From an uncultured Collinsella sp. (GTDB lineage Bacteria; Actinomycetota; Coriobacteriia; Coriobacteriales; Coriobacteriaceae), in contig URBQ01000025.1 of assembly GCA_900546115.1 (NCBI GenBank), forward strand, positions 1 through 43,606: a stretch of 43,606 bases of DNA. Reading direction: 5' to 3'. Of the stretch, positions 33,734 through 41,218 are shown piece by piece. The translations under genes were made by a program, and so were the position numbers. The notes beneath the pieces are model-generated. The model was not told the origin of the DNA, did not search any database, and worked only from the letters and a program-made list of their open reading frames with translations. Every line of letters starts with the position of its first letter. Within the stretch, counting starts at the first letter, position 1.

Positions 33734-33771
33734 TTTACCTACCGTTTACCGCCATATTTACCACGTTTACC
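33734..33771 (+). repeat. Cluster of four TTTACC hexamers
   Basis: TTTACC begins at 33734, 33745, 33757 and 33766, so spacings are 11, 12 and 9 bases. GGTAAC precedes the cluster at 33724, the inverted form GGTAAA is at 33659, GTTACC is at 33851, and another TTTACC is at 33913 inside the gene. The cluster lies about 53-90 bases before the start predicted from the TATAGT box at 33813, where activators commonly bind. Confidence 0.6.
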
Positions 33772-33893
33772 AACCCCCGCGCCCTCTGCGCAAGCCCGCC
33801 CAAAACCCGCCGTATAGTACCCTCACGGCTCGCATTCGGCGGGTCGATTCGTTACCACGGTCGTGCGCGTAAGTGCATGGAAGGGGAAGTATC

Positions 33894-36644
33894 GTGAGCG
33901 ATTGCAAGAGGGTTTACCGTTTTGGAACCGACGCCCAGGGCACCTGTGTCACTGAGGGCGACAAATCCATGAACTTCGTGCTTGGCGGCAAAGGCGCAAA
34001 CCTTGCCGAGATGAGCCGCATCGGTCTGCCGGTTCCCGGTGGCTTTACCATTACCTGCCAGACTTGCGTCGAGTACTCCGGTGCCGGCAATGTGTGGCCC
34101 GAGGGCGCACTCGATGAGATCGTTGCCGCTGAGGCCGACCTCGAGGCCCGCTGCGGCAAAAAGCTCGGCGATGCCTCCGATCCGCTGCTCGTGTCGGTTC
34201 GCTCGGGCGCTCCGTTCTCCATGCCCGGCATGATGGACACGGTCCTCAACCTGGGCCTCAACGACGATTCCGTCCGGGGCCTTATCGCCCAGACGCAAAA
34301 CCCGCGTTTTGCCTGGGACAGCTACCGTCGCTTTATCCAGATGTTCTCCAACGTCGTCATGGGCGTCGACGCCGACCTATTCGAGAACGCCCTGACCCAG
34401 GCCCGCCTGGTCGCCGGCGTTCGTGTCGATTCCGAGCTTTCGGCCGAGGACCTGCAGGAGCTCGTCGAGACCTTTAAGGGCATCTTCTCCGAGAACGTCG
34501 AGGCGACCCTGTATCCCGAGCTCGAGGTCGCCGACGGTAAGCCCGTTTTCCCGCACGATCCGGAGCTCCAGCTGCGCCTTGCCATCCAGGCCGTCTTTGG
34601 CAGCTGGATGAACGAGCGCGCCTGCATCTACCGCAAGCAGCACGGCATTTCCGACGAGCTCGGCACCGCCGTCAACGTCCAGGCCATGGCCTTTGGCAAC
34701 AAGGGCGAGACCTCTGCGACCGGCGTCGCCTTTACGCGCAACCCGGCCGACGGCACCAAGGAGTTCTATGGCGACTTTTTGGTGAATGCCCAGGGCGAGG
34801 ACGTCGTCGCCGGCATCCGAAACACCGAGCCCATCGCCGACCTCAAGACCACCTCGGGCCTCGAGTCCGCAGGCGAGGAGCTCGAGCGCGTGTTCCTGAC
34901 GCTCGAGGATCATTACCGCGATATGTGCGATATCGAGTTTACCATCGAGCAGGGCAAGCTCTGGATGCTCCAGACCCGCGTGGGCAAGCGCACCGCCACT
35001 GCCGCCCTGCGCATTGCTATCGAAATGGTCGAGGAGGGCCTCATCACCCGCGAGGAGGCTGTGAGCCGCATCGATCCCGCGCAGCTCGACCAGCTCCTGC
35101 ACCCGCAGTTCGACGCCTCCAAGAAGTACGAGGCCCTGGCCAGCGGCCTTAACGCCAGCCCTGGTGCCGCCGTGGGCGAGGTCGTGTTCTCGAGTGATGA
35201 CGCCGTCGCGCGCGCCAACGAGGGCCACAAGGTCATTCTGGTCCGCTGGGAGACCAACCCCGACGACCTGAAGGGCATGGTCGCCGCCGAGGGTATCTTG
35301 ACGAGCCACGGTGGCAAGACGAGCCATGCCGCCGTTATCGCCCGCGGCATGGGTACGCCCTGCGTTTGCGGCGTTGAGCGCTTCCACATTGACGCGGCAG
35401 AGAAGGTCGTGCGCATCGAGGGCAGCGACCGCGTGCTGCGCGAGGGCGATGTCATCTCCATCGACGGCACCCAGGGTATCGTCGTCGACGGCGCGGTTGA
35501 CCTGGTCTCTGCAGAGCTCACCGGCGACCTGGACACCATCCTGTCTTGGGCCGATGAGATCCGTTTGGACGAGACCGACGGTCACGCCAACCACGTGCGC
35601 GTCAACGCCGACAACCCCGAGGATGCCGAGCTCGCGCTCGAGTTTGGCGCCGAGGCCATCGGTCTATGCCGCACCGAGCACATGTTCCTGGGCGATCGCA
35701 AGAACATCATCCAGAGCTTTATCCTGTCTGACGATGAGGCCGTGAAGCAGCAGGCCCTGGCCGACTTGCTCAAGGTTCAGACCGAGGACTTCCTGGCGAT
35801 GTTCAAGACCATGTCCGGTCGCGATGTGGTCGTCCGCCTGCTCGATCCGCCGCTTCATGAGTTCCTGGATAATCCTCGCGAGCTCGAGGTCGCCATCACC
35901 AAGAAGGAGGCCGCCGGCGCTCCCGAGGAGGAGCTCACTGCCCTGCGCGCCCGCCTGCGTCGCATCGACGGCATGGTCGAGTCCAACCCCATGCTGGGCT
36001 TGCGCGGCGTGCGCCTGTCCGTCGTCTTTGGCGATCTGCCGCTCATGCAGGTTCGCGCCGTCGCCACGGCCGCTGCCCGCCTTATCAAGGAGGGTGTCGA
36101 CCCGCGCCCCGAGATCATGGTTCCGCTCGTTTCCATCACGGCCGAGCATGTCCAGACCCGCGAGGTCATTGAGCGCGTAATCGCCGAGGTTTCCGCCGAA
36201 GAGGGCGTCGGGCTCAATATTCCCGTGGGCACGATGCTCGAGCTGCCGCGTGCCTGCATGGTCGCTGACGAGATCGCCCATCATGCCGACTTCTTCTGCT
36301 TTGGCACCAACGACCTCACCCAGACGACCTTTGGCTTCTCGCGCGATGACGCCGAGGCCAAGTTCATCCCGCTGTACATGCATAAAAAGATCCTGAAAGA
36401 CAACCCCTTCGAGACCATCGACGCGGCGGTGCTGGAGCTCGTGCGCCTGGCCGTCGAGAAGGGCCGCGCCACCAATCCCGACATGCACTTTGGCGTGTGC
36501 GGCGAGCACGGCGGCGACCCCAAGTCCATCAAGGGCCTGTTTAACGTGGCCGACGTGGACTACGTGTCCTGCTCGCCCTATCGCGTGCCCCTCGCGCGCC
36601 TGGCTGCCGCTCAGGCCAAGCTCGAGGCCAAGCGCAACGCCTAG
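33894..36644 (+). CDS. ppdK: Pyruvate, phosphate dikinase
   Basis: Interconverts pyruvate, ATP and phosphate with PEP, AMP and pyrophosphate. The GTG at 33894 is chosen because AAGGGGAAG ends a few bases before it; GTG 33873 is in frame but has no ribosome site. The 916-residue protein has the ATP-grasp domain (GGKGANLAEM, SVRSGAPFSMPGMMDTVLNLG) and the swivelling phosphohistidine domain with HGGKTSHAAVIARGMGTP, where His478 is the catalytic residue. Thr476, two positions before, corresponds to the threonine modified by the regulatory protein. The PEP-binding barrel has GLCRTEHMF, FGTNDLTQTTFGFSRDD and GVCGEHGGDP. Confidence 0.97.
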   Translation: MSDCKRVYRFGTDAQGTCVTEGDKSMNFVLGGKGANLAEMSRIGLPVPGGFTITCQTCVEYSGAGNVWPEGALDEIVAAEADLEARCGKKLGDASDPLLVSVRSGAPFSMPGMMDTVLNLGLNDDSVRGLIAQTQNPRFAWDSYRRFIQMFSNVVMGVDADLFENALTQARLVAGVRVDSELSAEDLQELVETFKGIFSENVEATLYPELEVADGKPVFPHDPELQLRLAIQAVFGSWMNERACIYRKQHGISDELGTAVNVQAMAFGNKGETSATGVAFTRNPADGTKEFYGDFLVNAQGEDVVAGIRNTEPIADLKTTSGLESAGEELERVFLTLEDHYRDMCDIEFTIEQGKLWMLQTRVGKRTATAALRIAIEMVEEGLITREEAVSRIDPAQLDQLLHPQFDASKKYEALASGLNASPGAAVGEVVFSSDDAVARANEGHKVILVRWETNPDDLKGMVAAEGILTSHGGKTSHAAVIARGMGTPCVCGVERFHIDAAEKVVRIEGSDRVLREGDVISIDGTQGIVVDGAVDLVSAELTGDLDTILSWADEIRLDETDGHANHVRVNADNPEDAELALEFGAEAIGLCRTEHMFLGDRKNIIQSFILSDDEAVKQQALADLLKVQTEDFLAMFKTMSGRDVVVRLLDPPLHEFLDNPRELEVAITKKEAAGAPEEELTALRARLRRIDGMVESNPMLGLRGVRLSVVFGDLPLMQVRAVATAAARLIKEGVDPRPEIMVPLVSITAEHVQTREVIERVIAEVSAEEGVGLNIPVGTMLELPRACMVADEIAHHADFFCFGTNDLTQTTFGFSRDDAEAKFIPLYMHKKILKDNPFETIDAAVLELVRLAVEKGRATNPDMHFGVCGEHGGDPKSIKGLFNVADVDYVSCSPYRVPLARLAAAQAKLEAKRNA

Positions 36645-36683
36645 CCCCCTGCGCATCGACGCCTAGCGTAGCGCCCCTTCATA

Positions 36684-36717
36684 CCGCCCGTCTCATTCGT
36701 GAGGCGGGCGGTTATCA
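36684..36717 (+). terminator. Terminator after ppdK
   Basis: CCGCCCGTCTCA (36684-36695) pairs over all twelve positions with TGAGGCGGGCGG (36700-36711), one of them T-G, around a TTCG tetraloop. The following tail TTATCAT is only moderately T-rich, so it may be leaky. Confidence 0.8.
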
Positions 36718-36757
36718 TGTGCGGGTTTTGTCTTTTTGTCTGCGTAAAAAATTGTTC

Positions 36758-36785
36758 TTGCAGCAGAAACCCGCGCGTGTATACT
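36758..36785 (+). promoter_or_regulatory. Promoter of rplS
   Basis: TTGCAG at 36758-36763, a 16-base spacer and TATACT at 36780-36785, with AT-rich sequence upstream (36725-36757). The leader before rplS would be about 62 bases. Confidence 0.75.
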
Positions 36786-36806
36786 CGAATACGTTTGTTC
36801 AACTAC

Positions 36807-36830
36807 GTGCCGGCCAAGGTGGTACGGCAC
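36807..36830 (+). ncRNA. Hairpin in the rplS leader (possible autoregulatory element)
   Basis: GTGCCG (36807-36812) pairs with CGGCAC (36825-36830); the 12-base loop contains a further possible CC/GG pair. It lies 24 bases before the L19 start. Ribosomal protein L19 leaders are known in other bacteria, but this sequence has not been matched to any model. Low certainty. Confidence 0.35.
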
Positions 36831-36854
36831 CTCTAGAAGAGTAAGGAATTGCAC

Positions 36855-37196
36855 ATGGATTACATCCGCGCAATCGAGCGTCAGCAGATCCGCGAGGACA
36901 TTCCTCAGGTTCGCGTCGCCGACAACGTCAAGGTTCACTACCGCATTAAGGAAGGCGACCGCGAGCGCATCCAGGTCTTCCAGGGTGACGTCATCCGCAT
37001 GGCCGGCGCCGGTGCCCGCGAGACCTTCACCGTCCGCAAGATGTCCTTCGGTGTCGGTGTTGAGCGTACCTTCCCGCTTCACAGCCCCAAGATCGCCAAG
37101 CTCGAGGTCGTTCGTCATGGTCGCGTCCGTCGCGCCAAGCTGTACTACCTCCGCGACAAGGTGGGCAAGGCTGCTCGCATCCCCGAGAAGCGCTAA
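36855..37196 (+). CDS. rplS: Large ribosomal subunit protein bL19
   Basis: Sits at the interface of the 50S and 30S subunits. The ATG at 36855 starts the family sequence (MDYIRAIERQQIREDIPQ) and has AAGGA seven bases upstream; a TTG two codons earlier is too close to it. The 113-residue protein contains FQGDVIRMAGAGARETFTVRK-type core sequence and the conserved YYLRDKVGKAARIPEKR end. It is transcribed alone, between its own promoter and a strong terminator. Confidence 0.97.
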   Translation: MDYIRAIERQQIREDIPQVRVADNVKVHYRIKEGDRERIQVFQGDVIRMAGAGARETFTVRKMSFGVGVERTFPLHSPKIAKLEVVRHGRVRRAKLYYLRDKVGKAARIPEKR

Positions 37197-37230
37197 GAAG
37201 ATCGCAGCGTCTGTCCACTCGTTTGGACAC

Positions 37231-37260
37231 AAGGGTCACCTTCGGGTGGCCCTTCTTTTT
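37231..37260 (+). terminator. Intrinsic terminator after rplS
   Basis: AAGGGTCACC (37231-37240) pairs with GGTGGCCCTT (37245-37254) over ten positions with one T-G, around a TTCG loop, followed by CTTTTT. A small hairpin TGTCCA/TGGACA (37212-37229) lies directly before it. Confidence 0.93.
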
Positions 37261-37289
37261 ATCTGATTTGCATACAAGGAGGGCCTGGT

Positions 37290-38078
37290 ATGGCCAATAT
37301 GACGAGCTCGGTTTCGGCATCGCAGGTTGCCGGAGAGCTGGCGAGCGCAACGTTTGAGGAGATCCCCGCCCTCGTGGAGCATTATCGCGAGGACCCGCGC
37401 CAGCAGGTGATCAAGGCTTGCGAGCGTGCTCTTAAGCGCCATGCCAAGGAACTTGCCGAGCGCGAGCGCGTCAATGACATGTACGAGCTTATGCATGAGC
37501 TTGGCGGCAATGGGGTGGTCGTTGGTGTCGACGAGGTGGGTCGCGGATCGGTGGCCGGTCCTTTGACGGTATGCGCCGTCTGCCTTCCTATGGAGCCGCG
37601 CATCTGGGGCATCAACGATTCCAAAAAGCTCACGCCCGCGCGCCGCGAGCTGCTCTCGGTGAAGATAGCCGAGGTGGCGACGGCGATCGGTTTTTGCCAT
37701 ATCGCGCCTAAGGATATCGATGAGATGGGCATGGCCCGTGCTATCCGTACTGCCGTTGCGGGCGCCGTGGCCGATACGGGACTTGAACCCGACTGCGTCC
37801 TCATGGATGGCAACCCCTTGGGCGCCGTTCCTAACGAGCGCGATGTGGTGAAGGGTGATGCCAAAATCGCCTGCATCGCCGCGGCGTCCATCATGGCCAA
37901 GGTCACGCGTGACGAGATGATGGTCGAGTACGACGCCGAGTATCCCGAGTACCATCTGGCCGAGTCGAAGGGCTATGCAAGCCCCGAGCATATCGAGGCC
38001 ATTCGCAAACATGGACTTTGTCCACTGCACCGCGTGAGCTTTTGCGGAAACTTTCTGCAGACTGAGCGCCTTTTCTAG
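37290..38078 (+). CDS. rnhB: Ribonuclease HII
   Basis: Removes ribonucleotides from DNA by cutting RNA-DNA hybrids. The 262-residue protein has an N-terminal region of about 75 residues (EIPALVEHYREDPRQQVIKA...), also seen in many Gram-positive RNases HII, and the catalytic domain with VGVDEVGRGSVAGPL supplying Asp and Glu. VLMDGNPLG gives the third acidic residue and AASIMAKVTRDEMM the fourth. The ATG has AAGGAGGG nine bases upstream. It ends just before another strong terminator. Confidence 0.96.
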   Translation: MANMTSSVSASQVAGELASATFEEIPALVEHYREDPRQQVIKACERALKRHAKELAERERVNDMYELMHELGGNGVVVGVDEVGRGSVAGPLTVCAVCLPMEPRIWGINDSKKLTPARRELLSVKIAEVATAIGFCHIAPKDIDEMGMARAIRTAVAGAVADTGLEPDCVLMDGNPLGAVPNERDVVKGDAKIACIAAASIMAKVTRDEMMVEYDAEYPEYHLAESKGYASPEHIEAIRKHGLCPLHRVSFCGNFLQTERLF

Positions 38079-38127
38079 GTCAATTGTGGAGACAGGGACC
38101 TCAGGGGTTTTATAAACCTGCTGGTAG

Positions 38128-38169
38128 CGGGCCGTATGCAACACCATTGCTGCGTACGGCCCGTTTTTT
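38128..38169 (+). terminator. Intrinsic terminator after rnhB
   Basis: CGGGCCGTA (38128-38136) pairs perfectly with TACGGCCCG (38155-38163); the 18-base loop can form a small inner GCA/TGC stem. TTTTTT follows at 38164-38169. Confidence 0.93.
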
Positions 38170-38267
38170 GACGGCATTTGGTCAGCTTTTGGTTTGCTTC
38201 CGGTACTTACCCGCATGAAAGGTGCCCTCATCATCGGGGCAATGCAGCGTGCGGGAAAGGAGACCCC

Positions 38268-38753
38268 ATGAGTGCCGCAAGCAAAAAGAGCAAGACGCAG
38301 CAGCTCAAGGAGCGTTGGGAAAACGGCGAGCTCGACTGCGGGGCGATGACGCCCGAGTTTATCAAGGGGCTCAGTCCCCGCGAGCTGGGCATGCTGGGCG
38401 AGCTGATCACCATCGACTACTTTAACGAGCGCGGCTACACCTTGCTGGAGCAGGGTTATCGTTGCACCGAGGGCGAGGCCGATCTGGTGCTGCTCGATGA
38501 GCTCGACGATGTCGTGGTGATGGCCGAGGTCAAGACCAGACGCGTCGCACTGGATTGCAGCACGCGGGTCTTTCCCGAGGAGGCCGTGGACGCCCAAAAG
38601 CAACGCCGCTACCGCCGCATCGCAAGTTGCTATCTCATGGATCATTATCCGCTCAAGGCGATTCGCTTCGATGCCGTGGGTGTCACCATTCGCGGCGGGC
38701 ATATCGCTGAGATCGAGCATCAGTACAACGCGTTCGATTGGCAGGTGTCGTGA
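38268..38753 (+). CDS. UPF0102 (YraN-family) nuclease-like protein
   Basis: The ATG at 38268 has AAAGGAG seven bases upstream. The 161-residue protein has the YraN/PD-(D/E)XK-like core: LGMLGELITIDYFNERGYTLL, YRCTEGEADLVLLD with the Glu-Asp pair, and VVVMAEVKTRR with the Glu-x-Lys motif. It has about 35 extra N-terminal residues, the first of them Lys- and Ser-rich. The family has no firmly established activity, although its gene is very often near rnhB, comM and dprA, as here. The stop overlaps the next start (TGATG). Confidence 0.9.
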   Translation: MSAASKKSKTQQLKERWENGELDCGAMTPEFIKGLSPRELGMLGELITIDYFNERGYTLLEQGYRCTEGEADLVLLDELDDVVVMAEVKTRRVALDCSTRVFPEEAVDAQKQRRYRRIASCYLMDHYPLKAIRFDAVGVTIRGGHIAEIEHQYNAFDWQVS

Positions 38754-40276
38754 TGGCGTTCGAGACGTTTGCCGTTCACGCGGCCTGCATCCGTGGCGTC
38801 GAGGCGATTCACGTCACGGTCGAGGTCTCGCTTGCCGGCGGCGTTCCGGGCATTCAGATGCTCGGCATTCCGAGTATGGAGGTGATGGAGTCACGCGGTC
38901 GTATTCGCTGCGCGATGCGCTCCGCCGGGTTCGAAATCCCGCGCTCGGGCATTACGGTCAATCTGGCGCCTGGCGATATTCGCAAGACCGGTAGCGGCTT
39001 TGATCTGCCCATCGCCATCGCGGTTCTGGCGGCCGATGGGCAGATTCCCCGTGACAACCTCGATCGCTGCCTTATCGCCGGCGAGCTCGGCTTGGACGGT
39101 ACGGTGCTTCCCGTCAAGGGCGAGGTGGCGTTTCAGCTATTGGCGCGTGATATGGGGCTGTCCTTTATCGCCGGCAGGTCCGATCAGCATGTGCCGCTTG
39201 CGGGCGTGGATTGCGGATTTATCGATCATTTGTCTCAGCTTGCCCATGGCATGGGCGATGCCGCGCGGCACTACTTGGATTCTGAAGTGCTCGAGGCGAC
39301 CTTTGAGCCCGAGCTCGACTATGCCGACGTACTGGGGCAGGAGGTCGCCAAGCGCGGCATGGCGCTTGCGGCGGCAGGAGAACTCGGCTTGCTCATGATC
39401 GGGTCCCCGGGATCGGGCAAGACGATGCTCGCGCGTCGTATGACCGGCATCCTGCCCGAGCTTTCCGTTGAGGATCAACAGGAGGCGCTGTGCATCCATT
39501 CGGTTTTGGGTGAGAACATTGATGGCTTGTTGGCGGGGCACCGGCCCTTCCGCAGCCCCCATCACAGTATTTCGACCGCAGGTCTTATCGGCGGTGGGCG
39601 CCCGGTGCACCCGGGTGAGATCAGCCTTGCTCATGGCGGCGTGCTCTTTTTGGACGAGCTTGCTGAGTTTCCCACGGGTGTGCTGCAGACGCTGCGTCAG
39701 CCCATCGAACGCGGCTACGTCAGGATCGTACGCGTCGACGGGGCTTTTACCTTCCCGTCGCGCTTTCAGCTGCTGGCTGCGAGCAATCCCTGCCCCTGCG
39801 GCTTTTTGGGCGATCGTGAGGTACCGTGTCGCTGCTCGGCGGCGATGGTCGAGCGCTATCGGTCTAAACTGCGCGGTCCTTTGGCCGACCGTATCGACAT
39901 GATGATCGATGTGACCCGTCCCGACCCTCAGGTGATTATCGAGGGCGCGGAGGGTATGTCGTCAGCTGAGTTACGTGACTACGTTGTGCGCGGTCGCGCT
40001 TTTCGCGCTTGGCGCGAATCCCGTATGGACGATGCTGATGCCGAGGCCGAGGATGACGAGACACGGTCCATTGACGGCGTCGTTTCGACCTTTGAGCTCG
40101 ATGATGCGGCGGAGAAGTGTGTGCTCGGCCTGTCGAAGCGCACGCATCTCACGGGCCGCGGCATCGTGCGCCTGGTGCGTATCGCGCGTACCATCGCCGA
40201 CGTCGCCGAGAGCGAGCAAGTGACGCAGGACCACGTGCTCGAGGCGGCGATGTACCAGGGAAGGAGGGACCAATGA
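38753..40276 (+). CDS. YifB/ComM-type Mg chelatase-like AAA+ ATPase
   Basis: ComM in competent bacteria is a helicase that helps branch migration during natural transformation. The 507-residue protein has an N-terminal Lon-protease-like fold without the catalytic pair (residues 1-190), the AAA+ core with Walker A GSPGSGKT at about 218-225 and Walker B GVLFLDELAEF. The Mg-chelatase segment includes RSPHHSISTAGLIGGG and NPCPCGFLGD. A C-terminal helical domain follows. The ATG overlaps the yraN stop. A short acidic insert lies near residue 430. Confidence 0.94.
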   Translation: MAFETFAVHAACIRGVEAIHVTVEVSLAGGVPGIQMLGIPSMEVMESRGRIRCAMRSAGFEIPRSGITVNLAPGDIRKTGSGFDLPIAIAVLAADGQIPRDNLDRCLIAGELGLDGTVLPVKGEVAFQLLARDMGLSFIAGRSDQHVPLAGVDCGFIDHLSQLAHGMGDAARHYLDSEVLEATFEPELDYADVLGQEVAKRGMALAAAGELGLLMIGSPGSGKTMLARRMTGILPELSVEDQQEALCIHSVLGENIDGLLAGHRPFRSPHHSISTAGLIGGGRPVHPGEISLAHGGVLFLDELAEFPTGVLQTLRQPIERGYVRIVRVDGAFTFPSRFQLLAASNPCPCGFLGDREVPCRCSAAMVERYRSKLRGPLADRIDMMIDVTRPDPQVIIEGAEGMSSAELRDYVVRGRAFRAWRESRMDDADAEAEDDETRSIDGVVSTFELDDAAEKCVLGLSKRTHLTGRGIVRLVRIARTIADVAESEQVTQDHVLEAAMYQGRRDQ

Positions 40277-40485
40277 TGGCCGAGGGGACCTTCGAGCTGC
40301 ATCCAGGTGACGCGTTGTATCCCGAGACCGTTTTGGAGCTTTCTGATGTACCCCAGACACTCTATGTGCGCGGCAACCCCGAGGTGCTTTCGACGCCCGC
40401 GCTCTCCATCATCGGCGCGCGCAAGGCCTCTCCGTATGGTCTTGCCGTGGCAGAGCTTGCGGCAAAGGTTGCGGTCGGGGCGTGA
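40276..40485 (+). pseudogene. dprA: dprA, N-terminal fragment (frame broken at a GGGG run)
   Basis: The start is ATG 40276 (or 40273), with AAGGAGGG upstream, overlapping the comM stop. The fragment encodes about 69 residues of the start of the DprA Rossmann fold, including YPETVLELSDVPQTLYVRG and IIGARKASPYGLAVAELAAKV. It stops at TGA 40483-40485. The rest of DprA continues without loss of any obvious residue in another frame from 40482. The frame used here and the next one meet at GTCGGGGCG (40474-40482), where one more G, or a -1 ribosomal slip on GGG, would give V-G-G-V-T-V-V-S and a complete protein of about 309 residues. Confidence 0.8.
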
Positions 40486-41204
40486 CGGTAGTTTCGGGCG
40501 GCGCGGTCGGTTGTGACCAGGCCTCGGGTTGGGCTGCGGTCAATGCCGGCGGCAAACACGTCGTGGTGCTGGGGACGGGCGCCGACGTGGTCTACCCGCG
40601 TTCGAGCGCGGGGCTTATTACGCGCACGCTCGATACGGGTGGCGCGGTCGTGTCGATCTCTCCGTGGGGCATGGGTCCGCGCAAGTTTGCCTTTCCGCGC
40701 CGCAATCGCGTAATCGCGGCCCTGTCGCAAGCCCTCTTTGTATCCGAGGCGGGTATGCCTTCCGGGACGTTTTCTACAGCCGAGGCTGCTATGGATTTGG
40801 GGCGAGAACTTCTTGCCGTGCCAGGGTCGATCCTATCGCCCGAGTCGCGTGGCACGAATTACCTCATTGCGAACGGTGCCTGCTGCATCATCGACGAGGA
40901 ATCTATCGAGATGGCTATTTCACGCATCTACGGCACCCTGCGCTACTCGCGCCCCGATGCTCCCGGCATTGCCGACCTGGATCAAACACAGCAGACCGTG
41001 ATGCATGCGCTCATCGCCTCTCCGCTCAAGGTCGACGACATCGCGGCGCTCGTCTCGCTCGATGCCGTCGGCGTACTCAAACTCCTGGGTTCGCTTGAGC
41101 TCGAGGGTCTTATCGAGCGCATGATGGATGGAAGGTATGCGCCCTCCAAGTTTGCCCTTCACGCTCAGACACCCTTCGGTCACAATGGAAAACATGTCAA
41201 TTAG
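40482..41204 (+). CDS. dprA: DNA-processing protein DprA, C-terminal major part
   Basis: DprA loads RecA onto incoming single-stranded DNA. This 240-residue frame holds most of the family domain: TVVSGGAVGCDQASGWAAV, VVLGTGADVVYPRS, the PRRNRVIAALSQALFVSEAG block, SGTFSTAEAA and the VPGSILSPESRGTNYLI end. A winged-helix-like C-terminal domain follows (about residues 165-225). It could begin at GTG 40482, overlapping the preceding TGA, but this start falls inside the conserved fold, has no good ribosome site, and separates the protein from the first third of the Rossmann domain. It is more likely the distal part of one dprA gene that is frameshifted or misread here. Confidence 0.85.
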   Translation: MTVVSGGAVGCDQASGWAAVNAGGKHVVVLGTGADVVYPRSSAGLITRTLDTGGAVVSISPWGMGPRKFAFPRRNRVIAALSQALFVSEAGMPSGTFSTAEAAMDLGRELLAVPGSILSPESRGTNYLIANGACCIIDEESIEMAISRIYGTLRYSRPDAPGIADLDQTQQTVMHALIASPLKVDDIAALVSLDAVGVLKLLGSLELEGLIERMMDGRYAPSKFALHAQTPFGHNGKHVN

Positions 41205-41218
41205 AAAGGTGTTTGCAG

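Larger units (their letters stand above)
33597..33893 (+). promoter_or_regulatory. Gene-free control region upstream of ppdK
   Basis: This 297-base interval has no convincing open frame and is much richer in A and T than its surroundings in its first half. It holds several patterned elements: a near-perfect 24-base palindrome with a central CG (33655-33678), a promoter-like TTGACC/TATCTT pair whose 19-base spacer contains a perfect inverted repeat (33688-33718), GGTAACC (33724-33730), four TTTACC hexamers (33734-33771), and a TATAGT -10 box (33813-33818). A GGTAG/CTACC inverted repeat spans 33605-33638. Together these suggest more than one regulator acting on ppdK. Confidence 0.7.

Noticed and set aside
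33734..33771. TTTACC cluster as a CRISPR array or microsatellite
   Set aside because: The repeats are only six bases, the intervals are unequal (11, 12 and 9) and there are no spacers or cas genes; regulatory sites are the simpler reading.
33873..33893. GTG at 33873 as the start of ppdK
   Set aside because: No ribosome site lies before it, while GTG 33894 has AAGGGGAAG at a proper distance and gives the family's normal N-terminus.
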